Shown here: positions 9,157 through 17,868 of the stretch, piece by piece
Numbering within the stretch: the stretch's first letter is position 1
Layout of the letters: every line of letters starts with the position of its first letter
Origin: Streptomyces eurocidicus
GTDB taxonomy: Bacteria; Actinomycetota; Actinomycetes; Streptomycetales; Streptomycetaceae
Length of the DNA stretch: 64,000 nucleotides
NCBI RefSeq assembly: GCF_002891295.1
Contig: NZ_LGUI01000005.1
Location: forward strand, 124,001-188,000
Reading direction: 5' to 3'
Translations under genes and position numbers: made by a program
The notes under the pieces: model-generated
Databases searched by the model: none
What the model was told of the DNA's origin: nothing
The model's input: only the letters and a program-made list of their open reading frames with translations

Positions 9157-10047
9157 TCAGCCGCGGCAGGCCCGGAGCGCGTCGACGGCGATGCGGGCCG
9201 CGGTGCCGATGACCGCGTCGGCCGGTGGGAGGACGGCGGCGGTGCTGGAGGCGCGGGTGAACACCGCTACGGCATAGCGGCCACCGTCGGGGTATTCCAC
9301 GACGCCGACTTCGTTGCGGACGGTGGGCAGACTTCCGGTCTTTCCGGCGACGTGGACGTCGTCGAAGGGGAACCCGGAGGCCAGGCGGTGGGGCCAGACC
9401 TGAAGCCCCAGCAGGCGGCGCATCGCGGCGGTGTGTTCGGGGGCGCAGGCTTCGTCCCGCCAGATGGCGGCGAGCAGGCGGGTCATGTCGCGTGGGGTGC
9501 TGTGGTTGGTGGCGGCGGGGTCGAGTACGCGGAGCCCGGCGATGACGCGGGGGTCGGTCAGCGCCTGGGGGCCGCCGGGGCCGGTGTCCTCCTTGAGGAG
9601 GGTGAGGAATTCGCGGAAGGTGTGAACGGCATGGGTGCCGGTGAGGCCCAGGCGCCACGTGGTGCGGTTGACCGCGTCCAGGCCGACGCGTTCGAGGATG
9701 AGGTCGGCCGCGGTGTTGTCGCTGACGGCCATCATCAGGTAGGCGGCGTCGCGCAGGGAGAGCCGGACGTCGTCGAGCATCGCGGCGAGTCCGGTGGGGC
9801 CGGGGGTGCGGTCGCGCGGTGGGCACGTGGTCTGTTCGGAGAGGTCGAGCCGGCCCGCCTCCGCCTGCTGGTGGAGGGCGACGAGCAGGCAGAGCTTGTG
9901 GACGCTGGCGGTGACGACCGGCTGGTCGGCGCCCGCGTCGAGCTGGGCTCCGGAGTCGATGTCGACGGCGTGCAGCCAGCCGGTGACGCCGGCTTCGGCG
10001 AAGGCGGCGCGGACGCGACCGCGGGTGCGGGCCTTGGTCTCGGTCAT
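9157..10047 (-). CDS. blaB: BlaB-like cytosolic penicillin-recognising regulatory protein
   Basis: This 296-residue serine beta-lactamase-fold protein has all three penicillin-recognition motifs: S48-V-H-K51, S109-D-N111 and K236-T-G238. It has no signal peptide, and the omega-loop glutamate motif (ExxLN) that class A enzymes need for deacylation is not visible. Its ATG overlaps the stop of the upstream LysR gene by four bases, so the two are translationally coupled. The layout matches the S. cacaoi blaA-blaB pair, where BlaB is a non-secreted penicillin-recognising protein needed together with the LysR protein BlaA for beta-lactamase induction. I infer a sensor or co-regulator role rather than hydrolysis. 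Confidence 0.75.
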   Translation of the reverse strand: MTETKARTRGRVRAAFAEAGVTGWLHAVDIDSGAQLDAGADQPVVTASVHKLCLLVALHQQAEAGRLDLSEQTTCPPRDRTPGPTGLAAMLDDVRLSLRDAAYLMMAVSDNTAADLILERVGLDAVNRTTWRLGLTGTHAVHTFREFLTLLKEDTGPGGPQALTDPRVIAGLRVLDPAATNHSTPRDMTRLLAAIWRDEACAPEHTAAMRRLLGLQVWPHRLASGFPFDDVHVAGKTGSLPTVRNEVGVVEYPDGGRYAVAVFTRASSTAAVLPPADAVIGTAARIAVDALRACRG

Positions 10048-11000
10048 ATCCAGTACTCCGCCGCTGGGCGCAGGTGCAGGGGGGTGGGAGGCAGGTCGCC
10101 GCCCGCCGTGGCGGTGGCGGCGAGGGCATCGGTGACGGTGTCGGCGAAGGCGAGGGCGGCGGCGTCACCGCGTCCCCTGGGCCAGGCGGCGGAGTGCCGC
10201 AGGGTCAGCGGGGCACCGGCGAGCGGGCGCCATGTGAGGTCCGGGTCCTGGGCGGGGTGGGCGTCCCGGGGGCTGAAGGCGATCGCCCGGGAGGACAGGA
10301 GCAGGCCGCGGGTGAAGCTGGGGCCCTGGCCGTGCCGGACGCAGGTGGGGGTGTAACCGTGCCGGGCGCAGGTGGTCAGGAGGTCGTCGTGCACGGCCGG
10401 TGCCTGGGCGCGGGGGAAGAGGATCAGGTCGTAGCCGGTGAGGGCGGTCAGCGGGACCGCTTCGGAGCGGGCGGCCGGTGCGTCGTGGGCCAGCAGGACG
10501 CCCAGTTCGTGGCGCAGGACGGGGCCGAGCTCCAGGCCGGATACGTCGCAGGGGTGGCGGATGAGGCCCACGTCCAGGTCGTGGGAGGCGAGCCCGGCGA
10601 GCTGGTCGGCCGTGGTCAGCTCGTGCAGCTCCAGTTCCACCCCGTCGTTCCGGCGCTGGAAGGCGGCCAGGATCGCGGCGACGGTGTCGCCGGCGAGGTC
10701 GGGTGGCAGGGCCGCACGCAGCAGTCCGCTGCGGCCCTCCTGGATGCGGCGGGCCGTCGCCCTCAGCGCCTCGGAGCGGGCCAGGATCTCGCGGGCCTCG
10801 TCCAGGAGCAGGGTGCCGCCTTTGGTGATCGTCACCTGGCGGCTGGTGCGCTCGAACAGGCGCACTCCCAGCTCCCGCTCCAGGCGCTGGATGCGCTGCG
10901 ACAGGGGCGGCTGGGCCATGCCGAGGCGTTGGGCGGCGCGGCCGAAGTGTGACTCTTCTGCAACAGCCACGAAGCACTGTAGGTGGCGTATCAGGTCCAC
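10044..11000 (-). CDS. blaA: LysR-family regulator, BlaA-like (beta-lactamase activator)
   Basis: LysR-type regulator of 318 residues with an N-terminal winged helix-turn-helix (ESHFGRAAQRLGMAQPPLSQ at about 17-36) and a two-lobed co-inducer domain. It starts at GTG 11000, reading VDLIRHLQ. It diverges from the PBP/beta-lactamase genes across 136 bases and is followed by the coupled blaB-like gene. This is the arrangement known from S. cacaoi, where BlaA activates blaL and its own operon. The AT-rich imperfect palindrome just upstream of its start is the likely binding site. The assignment as BlaA rests on this context more than on residue-level identity. Confidence 0.78.
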   Translation of the reverse strand: MDLIRHLQCFVAVAEESHFGRAAQRLGMAQPPLSQRIQRLERELGVRLFERTSRQVTITKGGTLLLDEAREILARSEALRATARRIQEGRSGLLRAALPPDLAGDTVAAILAAFQRRNDGVELELHELTTADQLAGLASHDLDVGLIRHPCDVSGLELGPVLRHELGVLLAHDAPAARSEAVPLTALTGYDLILFPRAQAPAVHDDLLTTCARHGYTPTCVRHGQGPSFTRGLLLSSRAIAFSPRDAHPAQDPDLTWRPLAGAPLTLRHSAAWPRGRGDAAALAFADTVTDALAATATAGGDLPPTPLHLRPAAEYWI

Positions 11001-11017
11001 GAGCAGGGACTATATCG

Positions 11018-11045
11018 CAGATTAATCAATTGGATACTGATAACA
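11018..11045. promoter_or_regulatory. Candidate LysR (BlaA-like) operator
   Basis: An AT-rich stretch in a GC-rich region lies between the divergent LysR and PBP genes. It contains an interrupted imperfect palindrome TTAATC-N11-GATAAC (four of six arm bases symmetric). It is about 20-45 nt from the LysR GTG and about 95 nt from the PBP ATG, suitable for activating both directions. Confidence 0.5.
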
Positions 11046-11136
11046 ATCTTGGACGGGCGGGGAGCTGTGCTGCTCTGCTCGGGGCATGCCTCTCCCCCAG
11101 CCTCACCGGCGCCCCGGGCGCCGCAACCCGTCCTCG

Positions 11137-12762
11137 ATGCCACCGGCGGACACCCCGCGTGCCGGGCGACGACGTCGGCCGGCCCTCCTGACCTCGGCGG
11201 CGGCGGTGACGCTCGCCGCGGCCGCCGGTGGGGCGTACGCCGCCGGATGGGGCCCCTTCGCCATCGGTGCGCCGTCCCCCGAGCCCGCGGCCGTGGCCCA
11301 GGCACGGGCGTTCCTCGCCGACTGGGCGGCCGGCCGGCTCGCCGAGGCCGGGAGCCGTACCACCAGCCCCGGGCCGGCCGAGAGCACGCTGCGGAACTTC
11401 ACCACCGGTCTGGAGATCGGCAAGCCGGTCCTCACCGCCGCGCCGGCCACCGCCGCGCGAGGCGGTACGGTCACCGTGCCGTTCACCGCGAAGATGCCGG
11501 TCGCCGGCCTCGGGGACTGGACCTACGCCTCGAAGCTCCCGCTGCGCGAGCAGCCGGACGGGACGTGGAAGGTGGACTGGGACCTCTCCCTCGTGCACCC
11601 GAAGCTCAGCAGCACCGACAAGTTCCGTCTGGAGCGCGGGACCACGGCCGCCGTCAAGGTCACCGGCCGTGGCGACGCCCCCTTGTCCGGCGGTACGTAT
11701 CCCTCCCTGGCACCGGTCATCGCCCAGCTCGGCAAGGCCGCCGGGGGCGGCCCCCGGGGAGCCGTCCAGCTCGTCGACCGCGCGTCGGGCGAGACCAAGG
11801 CCACGGAGGCCGCCTTCGGCACCGCGCCCGCCGCCCGGGCCGGCGACGGACCCGTACGCACCACGATCGACCCGGTGTGGCAGGCGGCCGCCGAGAAGGC
11901 CCTCGCGTCCAAGAGCCGGGGGAAGAACGCCGCCCTCGTCGCCCTGCGGGCCGGCACCGGCGAGATCCTCGCCGTGGCGAACTCCCCGTCCGCCGGATTC
12001 AACCGCGCCGTCTCCGGCACCTACGCACCCGGCTCCACATGGAAGATCGTCACCAGCACGGCACTGCTGCTCAAGAACGCCGTCGAGCCCGGCACCGTCG
12101 TCGACTGCCCCAAATACCTCACGGTGGGCAAACAGTTCCACAACATGGAGCTGTCCGAGCACCGGGGAGCCACCTTCGCCCAGGACTTCACCGAGTCGTG
12201 CAACACCGCCTTCATCAGCCTGCGCGACAAGCTCGGCGACCGGGAACCGGGTGAGGTGGCCGAGAAGTACTTCGGCATAGGCCAGAACTGGGACATCGGC
12301 ATCCCTTCCTTCGACGGAGCGGCACCCGCACCGGGCGACCAGACCGACAAGGCCGCGGCGATGATCGGGCAGGGCAAGGTCCTGGGCAACCCGCTGACCA
12401 TGGCGTCCATCGCCGCGACCGCGGCAACCGGAACGTTCCGCCAGCCCACACTCCTCCCCGGCACTCACGGCACGGCCACCACCGCACCGCTCCCCGGGGA
12501 CGTGGCAGACCGGCTGCGCGCCATGATGCGCGCGACGGTCACCGACGGCACCGCCAAGGGCCTGGCGGACCTGCCCGGCGACATCGGCGCGAAGACCGGG
12601 ACCGCCGAGGTGTCCGAGCAGGCCCCCAACAACGGCTGGGTCGCCGCGCACCGGGACGGCATCGCCATCGCCGCCGTCGTGGAGGGCGGCCTCAGTGGCA
12701 GCGCCTCGGCCGTGCCCCTCGTCCACGATGTGCTGGCCGCCGTACCGGCCGGACGTTCCTGA
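11137..12762 (+). CDS. Penicillin-binding transpeptidase with MecA-type N-terminal domain
   Basis: Membrane-anchored class B-like PBP of 541 residues. A single N-terminal hydrophobic segment (LLTSAAAVTLAAAAGGAYAAG) is followed by an NTF2-like MecA_N-type domain (about 45-160) and then the transpeptidase domain. The catalytic motifs are S300-T-W-K303, S354-C-N356 and K486-T-G. The domain order is that of low-affinity PBPs such as PBP2a, which keep cross-linking peptidoglycan when beta-lactams are present. ATG 11137 is chosen because it starts just before the basic N-terminus. The gene lies between the BlaA-like regulator and the beta-lactamase gene, suggesting a beta-lactam-induced resistance cassette. 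Low affinity itself is inferred. Confidence 0.83.
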   Translation: MPPADTPRAGRRRRPALLTSAAAVTLAAAAGGAYAAGWGPFAIGAPSPEPAAVAQARAFLADWAAGRLAEAGSRTTSPGPAESTLRNFTTGLEIGKPVLTAAPATAARGGTVTVPFTAKMPVAGLGDWTYASKLPLREQPDGTWKVDWDLSLVHPKLSSTDKFRLERGTTAAVKVTGRGDAPLSGGTYPSLAPVIAQLGKAAGGGPRGAVQLVDRASGETKATEAAFGTAPAARAGDGPVRTTIDPVWQAAAEKALASKSRGKNAALVALRAGTGEILAVANSPSAGFNRAVSGTYAPGSTWKIVTSTALLLKNAVEPGTVVDCPKYLTVGKQFHNMELSEHRGATFAQDFTESCNTAFISLRDKLGDREPGEVAEKYFGIGQNWDIGIPSFDGAAPAPGDQTDKAAAMIGQGKVLGNPLTMASIAATAATGTFRQPTLLPGTHGTATTAPLPGDVADRLRAMMRATVTDGTAKGLADLPGDIGAKTGTAEVSEQAPNNGWVAAHRDGIAIAAVVEGGLSGSASAVPLVHDVLAAVPAGRS

Positions 12763-12839
12763 CCGATTCGCGCCGGCCGCCGGCTCGACGGGAACCGATG
12801 GGCCCCACGCCCGATCACCGACCCGAAAGGCATCGCTCC

Positions 12840-13802
12840 ATGACGACCTCCCCTACGAGGCGCTCCGCCATCGCCACCCTGACCGGACTCGCGGTCGCCC
12901 CCCTCGCCGCGTGCCGGACCGCTCCACCGTCCCCCGCGTCGCGTGGCACCACCCAGGAAGCCGAGCGCGCGTTCGGCGAACTGGAGAGTGAGTACGACGC
13001 CCGGCTGGGCGTCTACGCCGTCGACACCGGCAGCGGGCGGTCCGTCGCCCACCGGCCGGACGAGCGCTTCGCCTACGCCTCGGTCTGCAAGGCGTTCCTC
13101 GCCGGCGCCGTGCTGCGGAAGAACACGCTCCAGCAGCTCGACCGGCGTGTGCGCTACGGCCGCGACGTTCCGGTCGGCCACTCGCCGGTCACCGCCGAGC
13201 ACGTCGGCGGGGGCATGACCCTGCGGGAACTGTGCGATGCCGCGGTCCGTCACAGCGACAACGGCGCGGCCAACCTCCTCTTCGACGAACTCGGTGGCCC
13301 CAAGGGCCTGCAGGACGCTCTCGCCGCGATCGGCGACCATGTCACCAGGGCCGACCGGTACGAAACCGACCTCAGCGAGGCCGCTCCCGGCGACCCCCGT
13401 GACACCAGCACCCCTCGCGCCATGGCCGCCGACCTGCGCGCTTTCGTCCTCGGCGATGCCCTCGCCGCGGACAGGCGGCCGCTTCTGACCGACTGGCTCA
13501 AGCGGAACACCACGGGCGACACGCTCATCCGAGCAGGTGTCCCGGCCGGCTGGCAGGTGGGCGACAAGACGGGGTCGGGGGGCTACGGCGCACGCAACGA
13601 CCTCGCCGTCCTCTGGCCTCCCCGGGCCGCCCCGCTCGTCGTCGCCGTCTTCTCCGGCCGCACCGCCAAGGACGCGAAGGCGGACGACACACTCATCGCC
13701 AGGGCCGCCGAAGCCGCCGTCAAGGCCCTTGCCCCACTGCGCGGCGAGAGTTCTCCGCACCGAGGTTCCGCGCTCGCCGGGCGGTCGCCCCTCCCTTCCT
13801 GA
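12840..13802 (+). CDS. bla: Class A beta-lactamase, Tat-type lipoprotein
   Basis: Class A serine beta-lactamase of 320 residues: active-site S81-V-C-K84, S139-D-N141, omega-loop E175-T-D-L and K243-T-G245. The residue after ExxL, usually asparagine (Ambler 170), is serine here. The N-terminus carries a twin-arginine pair (TRRSAIATL) and a lipobox (LAAC, Cys25), so the enzyme is probably folded before export and lipid-anchored outside. The start 12840 gives this signal; an in-frame ATG at 12798 adds nothing recognisable. It follows the PBP gene by 77 nt on the same strand and is divergent from blaA/blaB-like genes, as blaL is in S. cacaoi except for the intervening PBP. Confidence 0.9.
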   Translation: MTTSPTRRSAIATLTGLAVAPLAACRTAPPSPASRGTTQEAERAFGELESEYDARLGVYAVDTGSGRSVAHRPDERFAYASVCKAFLAGAVLRKNTLQQLDRRVRYGRDVPVGHSPVTAEHVGGGMTLRELCDAAVRHSDNGAANLLFDELGGPKGLQDALAAIGDHVTRADRYETDLSEAAPGDPRDTSTPRAMAADLRAFVLGDALAADRRPLLTDWLKRNTTGDTLIRAGVPAGWQVGDKTGSGGYGARNDLAVLWPPRAAPLVVAVFSGRTAKDAKADDTLIARAAEAAVKALAPLRGESSPHRGSALAGRSPLPS

Positions 13803-13880
13803 GGGGCGCGAAGCGGCGGTACGAGGGACAGTGGAGGTAGGCCGTCGCCGCGGAACCGTGCGGGAGGAGACTGCCTCACT

Positions 13881-14366
13881 ATGTCCGATGACGTGATGGG
13901 TGACGAGGTTTACCAGCCTGCCCGGTCCGACCGCCGGGACAACCCCGGTGACCTGGACCTGGAGAACGCCCTCGACGGCGATCTCTACGATCAGGTGCTC
14001 GACGCGGGCTATTCGCCCCCGGAGAGGCCGCTCGGCGTGGGGCACCACGGCACGACGGCCCGCGAGCAGAACGAGCGCGAGAGCCTCGGCCGGCGGCTCG
14101 CCGAGGAGGTCCCCGACATCGGGGTGCCGGACGGGGACGGCATCGGCGACGTGCCCGGCGGGGAGGGCGAGCCCATCGACGAGGAGGCCGGCGACGAGCG
14201 CGCGGGGCGCCTCGTCGCCACCATCGACGCCATGCCCCCTCGGCGCAACGACATCTTCGCCCGGGACATGGGAATCGACGGCGGGGCGGCCTCCGCGGAG
14301 GAGGCCGCGATGCACATCGTGCCCGACGAGCCCGTGGTCGAGGTCGGCGACGACCTCAACGTGTGA
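13881..14366 (+). CDS. DUF5709-type acidic conserved protein
   Basis: Very acidic 161-residue cytosolic protein preceded by GGGAGGAGA. It has the features of the actinobacterial DUF5709 family: DVYQ-like DEVYQPA near the start, LDLENALDGDLYDQVLDAGYSPPERP at 35-60 (family core) and a C-terminal MHIVPDEP motif. No enzyme motif is present and the function is unknown. It has the same orientation as the beta-lactamase gene, 78 nt behind it, but is probably unrelated to resistance. The downstream gene is convergent. Confidence 0.75.
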   Translation: MSDDVMGDEVYQPARSDRRDNPGDLDLENALDGDLYDQVLDAGYSPPERPLGVGHHGTTAREQNERESLGRRLAEEVPDIGVPDGDGIGDVPGGEGEPIDEEAGDERAGRLVATIDAMPPRRNDIFARDMGIDGGAASAEEAAMHIVPDEPVVEVGDDLNV

Positions 14367-14483
14367 CGACGCCCGCGCACGCGGCGCCGCCGTCGCGACC
14401 CGGTGGATGTTCCCGGTCACCGCATCGGAAAGGCCCCCGGGTCGGCGGAGAACCGGTGCTCCGGCCGCATGGAGACGGCCGGC

Positions 14484-15011
14484 CTAACCCAGCACGGCGC
14501 GGCAGTGCGCCCGGGCCGGCTCCGACAGCAGTGGGTGCCACCGGGTGAACAGGTCGAGGAACGCCGCACCGTGGCGGGCGCGGTACGCCGGGCTGATCGC
14601 GACGATGTCCAGTTCGTTGGCGACGGTCAGCTCGGCGAAGTCCCGGCGTGCCGAGATGTCCGGTCGCAGCCGTTCCCCGGTGAAGCGGTCGTAGAACGGG
14701 CCCACGTCGTCCGCCAGCACGGGGTAGGACGCCTTACGGTCGCAGGAGGCATAGAAGTAGACGAGTTCCTCGGCCTCGGAGCCGATCGCCTCGGTCAGCT
14801 CCGCCCGGCGTCCCAGGTCCAGCAGCGCGACCGCGAACCCGTCGGTGCCGTAGAAGGCGTGGCACAGCCCGGCCGATACCAGGGCCGGGCGGGCGTTCCA
14901 GGACGAGAGGAGGGCGCTGACCCGTTCCAGGTGCGCCTGCAGGGTGCCGCCGGGGTGCTCGATCCCCTCGGCTCCACCCGCCCGCAGCATCGCCAGTGCT
15001 CGCTCGTTCAC
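14484..15011 (-). CDS. DUF6817-like, HD-fold-like protein
   Basis: This 175-residue protein has an AHLERV motif at about residues 26-31 and LCHAFYGTDG at about 49-58. The histidine spacing recalls degenerate HD-phosphohydrolase-like proteins grouped as DUF6817. A well-kept acidic/aromatic segment (EELVYFYASCDR) follows. No signal peptide or membrane segment is seen. It lies 40 nt downstream of a secreted-protein gene on the same strand, possibly as a second cistron, although the two proteins have no obvious link. Metal binding and hydrolase activity are unverified. Confidence 0.6.
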   Translation of the reverse strand: MNERALAMLRAGGAEGIEHPGGTLQAHLERVSALLSSWNARPALVSAGLCHAFYGTDGFAVALLDLGRRAELTEAIGSEAEELVYFYASCDRKASYPVLADDVGPFYDRFTGERLRPDISARRDFAELTVANELDIVAISPAYRARHGAAFLDLFTRWHPLLSEPARAHCRAVLG

Positions 15012-15051
15012 CTTGAGCCCACCCTCTCCCTCATCGGTCCCGGACGTCCGG

Positions 15052-16641
15052 TTACGTTCCCGCGGTGGTGCCGCGCGAACCGGCTGTGCCGGTCCCGGCC
15101 GCCGGTACGAAACTCAGTGGGTGGCGGACCGTCTCGGGTCCGCGGACCCGGGTGCCGAAGACCACCAGCTCGCACGCGCTCTCGGTGCGGCAGTCGACGG
15201 TGTGGCCGTCGATGGCGGTGAACGTCGCCGAGAGCGTGACGTTCTCGTCGACCCGGCCGTCATCATCGGTGGCCGGTGGCCTGCTGCGGGGGCGGCACCC
15301 GAAGGTGTTCGCGGCCCCGGCGGCGCACTCCATGATCAGTACGTGGTACTGCGGCTCGTAGCCCTTGCCCGTGGCGTGCACGGACTGTCCGTCCACCAGG
15401 TCCTCGCTCGGGTCCACGTCGAAGGTGGGTGGCGCCTCCGGGCGGCCGTGCCGGGCGAAGCGCAGCGGGACGGTGGTGAGCAGGGCCCCGGCGTTGTCGG
15501 TGAGCGCCAGGGAGCACGGGGCGTCGGCCGGTGCCGTACGGCAGTCGACGTTCCCGGCCGGGGTGCTGAGCTGGGCGTACAGCTTCTTCGGCGAGATCCG
15601 GTAGGTGCCGTCCGGGTACACCCGGAACTGGCGGCCGGTGGCGTCGTCACAGGTGCCGGCGGAGGCCGAGGGCCCGCACTGCTTGACCCAGACGTACTCC
15701 TTGGGCGGGCCGCCGGCGATCGTGAACCGGACGATGTCGCCGTCGAGGAGCCCGGTGGTGCGTTGCACGTTCAGCTGCGGTCCGGCGGTGGTACGGGCGT
15801 GCGCGGTGGCCGCGGTGCGGGCGGGCAGCAGCCGCCACGGGTCCCAGCCGCCGCCCGGCGCCGCCTGGGTGATCTCCCATGTGCGGTCCCTGTTCCACTC
15901 ACGTGCCGTCAGATGGAGGCGTCCGTCGGGGAGTTGCTCCACCGTGCTCGGCTGGCTCAGGCCCGCGTTCGCTTCCGGCAGCTGGCCCAAGGACCGGACC
16001 GGGTCCCAGCCCTCCTCGGCGTTCCGCTGGTGCCGGACCTCCATCGTGCCGCCGGTCCGCGCCCCCGAGGCGAAGGCGTCGATGCTGCCGTCCCGTTCCT
16101 TGAAGAGGACGACGGCACCGTGGTACGGCGTCGGTGCGAGCCCGAACGGGGTGGGGGTGCCCCAGCCGGCGGTCCCTTCCACCGTGTGGCAGAAGGAGCC
16201 GTAGGTGGAGAACAGCAGCTCCAGGTGGCGCGCCGAGTTCTCCACCGCCGTGACGGCGTAGCTCTTGGGACCCACGGTCGCCGCGCTGACCCGCTGCCAC
16301 GGGCCGTACGCGCCGGCCGGCGTGTCCTGTTCGCGTTGCCATACGAAGGGCAGGCCGCCGGTGGCGGTGGCGTCGTAGAAGAGCTGGAACTGAGCGATGC
16401 GGCCGTCCGCGCGGTCCACGGACACCAGACTGTCGGCGACCGGCCTGCTGGCCAGGCCCTTGGCGGCGGTGTCCGCCTGGCACGCGGCCGTGGCGGATGT
16501 GCGCGCGGCGGGCGCGTCCTGTGCCATCGCCGGGGCCGCCGCGGCTCCGCCCCAGGCGAGCGCCAGCGCGACCGCGCCGTGCAGCAGTCTCCCGGCCCCT
16601 CTGTCGCGTGTGCCGCGCGGGCCTCTTCGTCGTAACTCCAC
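15052..16641 (-). CDS. Secreted protein: beta-propeller-like region plus two neocarzinostatin-like domains
   Basis: Exported 529-residue protein, start GTG 16641 after AAGGAGGGG, with signal peptide to about residue 41 (APAMAQ). Residues about 45-280 contain repeated short beta-strand units with W and D/G turns (WQRVSAATVG, WGTPTPFG, WDPVRSLGQ, WDPWRLLPA), suggesting a lectin-like or tachylectin-like propeller. Residues about 286-390 and 394-510 are two repeats of the neocarzinostatin/actinoxanthin apoprotein fold. Each has the spacing of two disulfides (for example ECAAG and GC, DCRTESAC). Apoproteins of this fold bind enediyne chromophores, but no enediyne genes lie here, so a general ligand- or cell-wall-binding role is more likely. 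Confidence 0.65.
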   Translation of the reverse strand: MELRRRGPRGTRDRGAGRLLHGAVALALAWGGAAAAPAMAQDAPAARTSATAACQADTAAKGLASRPVADSLVSVDRADGRIAQFQLFYDATATGGLPFVWQREQDTPAGAYGPWQRVSAATVGPKSYAVTAVENSARHLELLFSTYGSFCHTVEGTAGWGTPTPFGLAPTPYHGAVVLFKERDGSIDAFASGARTGGTMEVRHQRNAEEGWDPVRSLGQLPEANAGLSQPSTVEQLPDGRLHLTAREWNRDRTWEITQAAPGGGWDPWRLLPARTAATAHARTTAGPQLNVQRTTGLLDGDIVRFTIAGGPPKEYVWVKQCGPSASAGTCDDATGRQFRVYPDGTYRISPKKLYAQLSTPAGNVDCRTAPADAPCSLALTDNAGALLTTVPLRFARHGRPEAPPTFDVDPSEDLVDGQSVHATGKGYEPQYHVLIMECAAGAANTFGCRPRSRPPATDDDGRVDENVTLSATFTAIDGHTVDCRTESACELVVFGTRVRGPETVRHPLSFVPAAGTGTAGSRGTTAGT

Positions 16642-16858
16642 GGACTCCCCTCCTTCTGGTCCTTCCGGCCGGTCCTGTCCGGCAGGGGAGCATCTTCGTG
16701 GCGCCGGGCGCCCGATACCAGCCCTCGTTTTCGGCCAGAGTCCGCTTGGGAGTGCGGCCGAGGGTGCCGACGGGAGCCGTGGTGACCGCGCCGTTCGCCG
16801 TCTTGGTGACCGTCCGCTCCTACGCGGCCGCCGGTAGGACGCCTACCGCCCTCGGTTC

Positions 16859-16884
16859 CCCGCCGCCCGCTCCGGCGGCGGGGA
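16859..16884 (-). terminator. Hairpin terminator after the LysR gene
   Basis: A perfect 10-bp GC stem (16859-16868 with 16875-16884) and a six-base loop lie just beyond the stop of the minus-strand LysR gene ending at 16910. The rest of the 16642-16909 gap shows nothing I can name. Confidence 0.55.
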
Positions 16885-16909
16885 GGCGATGCCCGCGGCA
16901 GGAGGTGAC

Positions 16910-17839
16910 TCATGTGCGGGGCCGCGGCGCCGTCGTACCGCGTCCCGGCCGGGCAGGGCCCCGGAAGTGCCGGAAGTGCTCGACGGCGAAGTCGCCGAAG
17001 GAGCGGGCGGCGGCGGACAGATAGGCGTCCTTGTGCCGGGCGAGCCACAGCACCCGGTGGCAGTCGGGCGCGTCCAGCCGGGCCCAGGAGACCGTTGCCC
17101 GGATGCCGGAGTCCCGCGCCATGGCCGGCAGCAGGGCCACCCCCAGCCCGGCGCCGACCAGGTCCAGGATCGCGCCCGGCTCGTTCCCCTCGCAGACGAT
17201 CGCGGGGCGGACCCCGGCCCGGGCGAACAGCCGGTCGGCCAGGACGCGCTGCCAGTGTCCGGGGGTGGGGGTGATGAACGGTTCGCCGTCCAGCGCGGCC
17301 AGGGCGACCCGTTCGCGCCCGGCCAGCCGGTGCCCGGGCGGCACCGCGAGCAGCACGTCCTCCCGGAGGAGCTCGACGGACGTCAGCACCGGGCCCGCGA
17401 GCGGCTGGGAGACCAGGCAGAAGTCCACTTCGCGGGCCCGGAGACGGTGCGCCATCGCGTCCGCGGACGCCTGGTGCAACCGGACGTCCACACCCGGGTG
17501 GGCCGCGCGGAAACCGACGAGCAGTCCGGCGAGGGTCAGCAGCGTCTCGGCGGCCGCCGTCACGGTGCCGCCTCCCCCTCCGGCCACGTCCGCCAGTTCC
17601 CGGCGCCCGTCCTCGAGTTCGCCGAGCGCCCGGTCGACGCGGCGCAGGAAGGCGGCGCCGTGCGGGTTGAGCCGGATGCGGCGACCGCGGCGGTCGAAGA
17701 GCGGCACACCCAGTTCCGCCTCCAGCCGGGCGATGGTCCGGCTCACCGAGGGCTGGGCCACATGCAGCTCCGCGGCGGCCCGGCTGATGTGTTCGTGGCG
17801 CGCGACGACCTGGAAACAGCGCAGCGACAGCAGATCCAC
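16910..17839 (-). CDS. LysR-family transcriptional regulator
   Basis: LysR regulator of 309 residues starting at GTG 17839. The helix-turn-helix is at about residues 16-36 (ISRAAAELHVAQPSVSRT) and the effector-binding domain follows. It diverges from an acyl-CoA synthetase gene, with 120 bases between the starts and a clean inverted repeat in that space. By the usual LysR logic it should control its own gene and the divergent synthetase, responding to a pathway acid or CoA ester. The inducer is not deducible. Confidence 0.88.
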   Translation of the reverse strand: MDLLSLRCFQVVARHEHISRAAAELHVAQPSVSRTIARLEAELGVPLFDRRGRRIRLNPHGAAFLRRVDRALGELEDGRRELADVAGGGGGTVTAAAETLLTLAGLLVGFRAAHPGVDVRLHQASADAMAHRLRAREVDFCLVSQPLAGPVLTSVELLREDVLLAVPPGHRLAGRERVALAALDGEPFITPTPGHWQRVLADRLFARAGVRPAIVCEGNEPGAILDLVGAGLGVALLPAMARDSGIRATVSWARLDAPDCHRVLWLARHKDAYLSAAARSFGDFAVEHFRHFRGPARPGRGTTAPRPRT

Positions 17840-17868
17840 CTGCCCCTACCCCCCTCCTCATAACTTCA

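Noticed and set aside
15052..16641. Enediyne apoprotein as evidence for an enediyne cluster
   Set aside because: No enediyne PKS or accessory genes are in the window, and the protein is a multidomain secreted form unlike true carriers.
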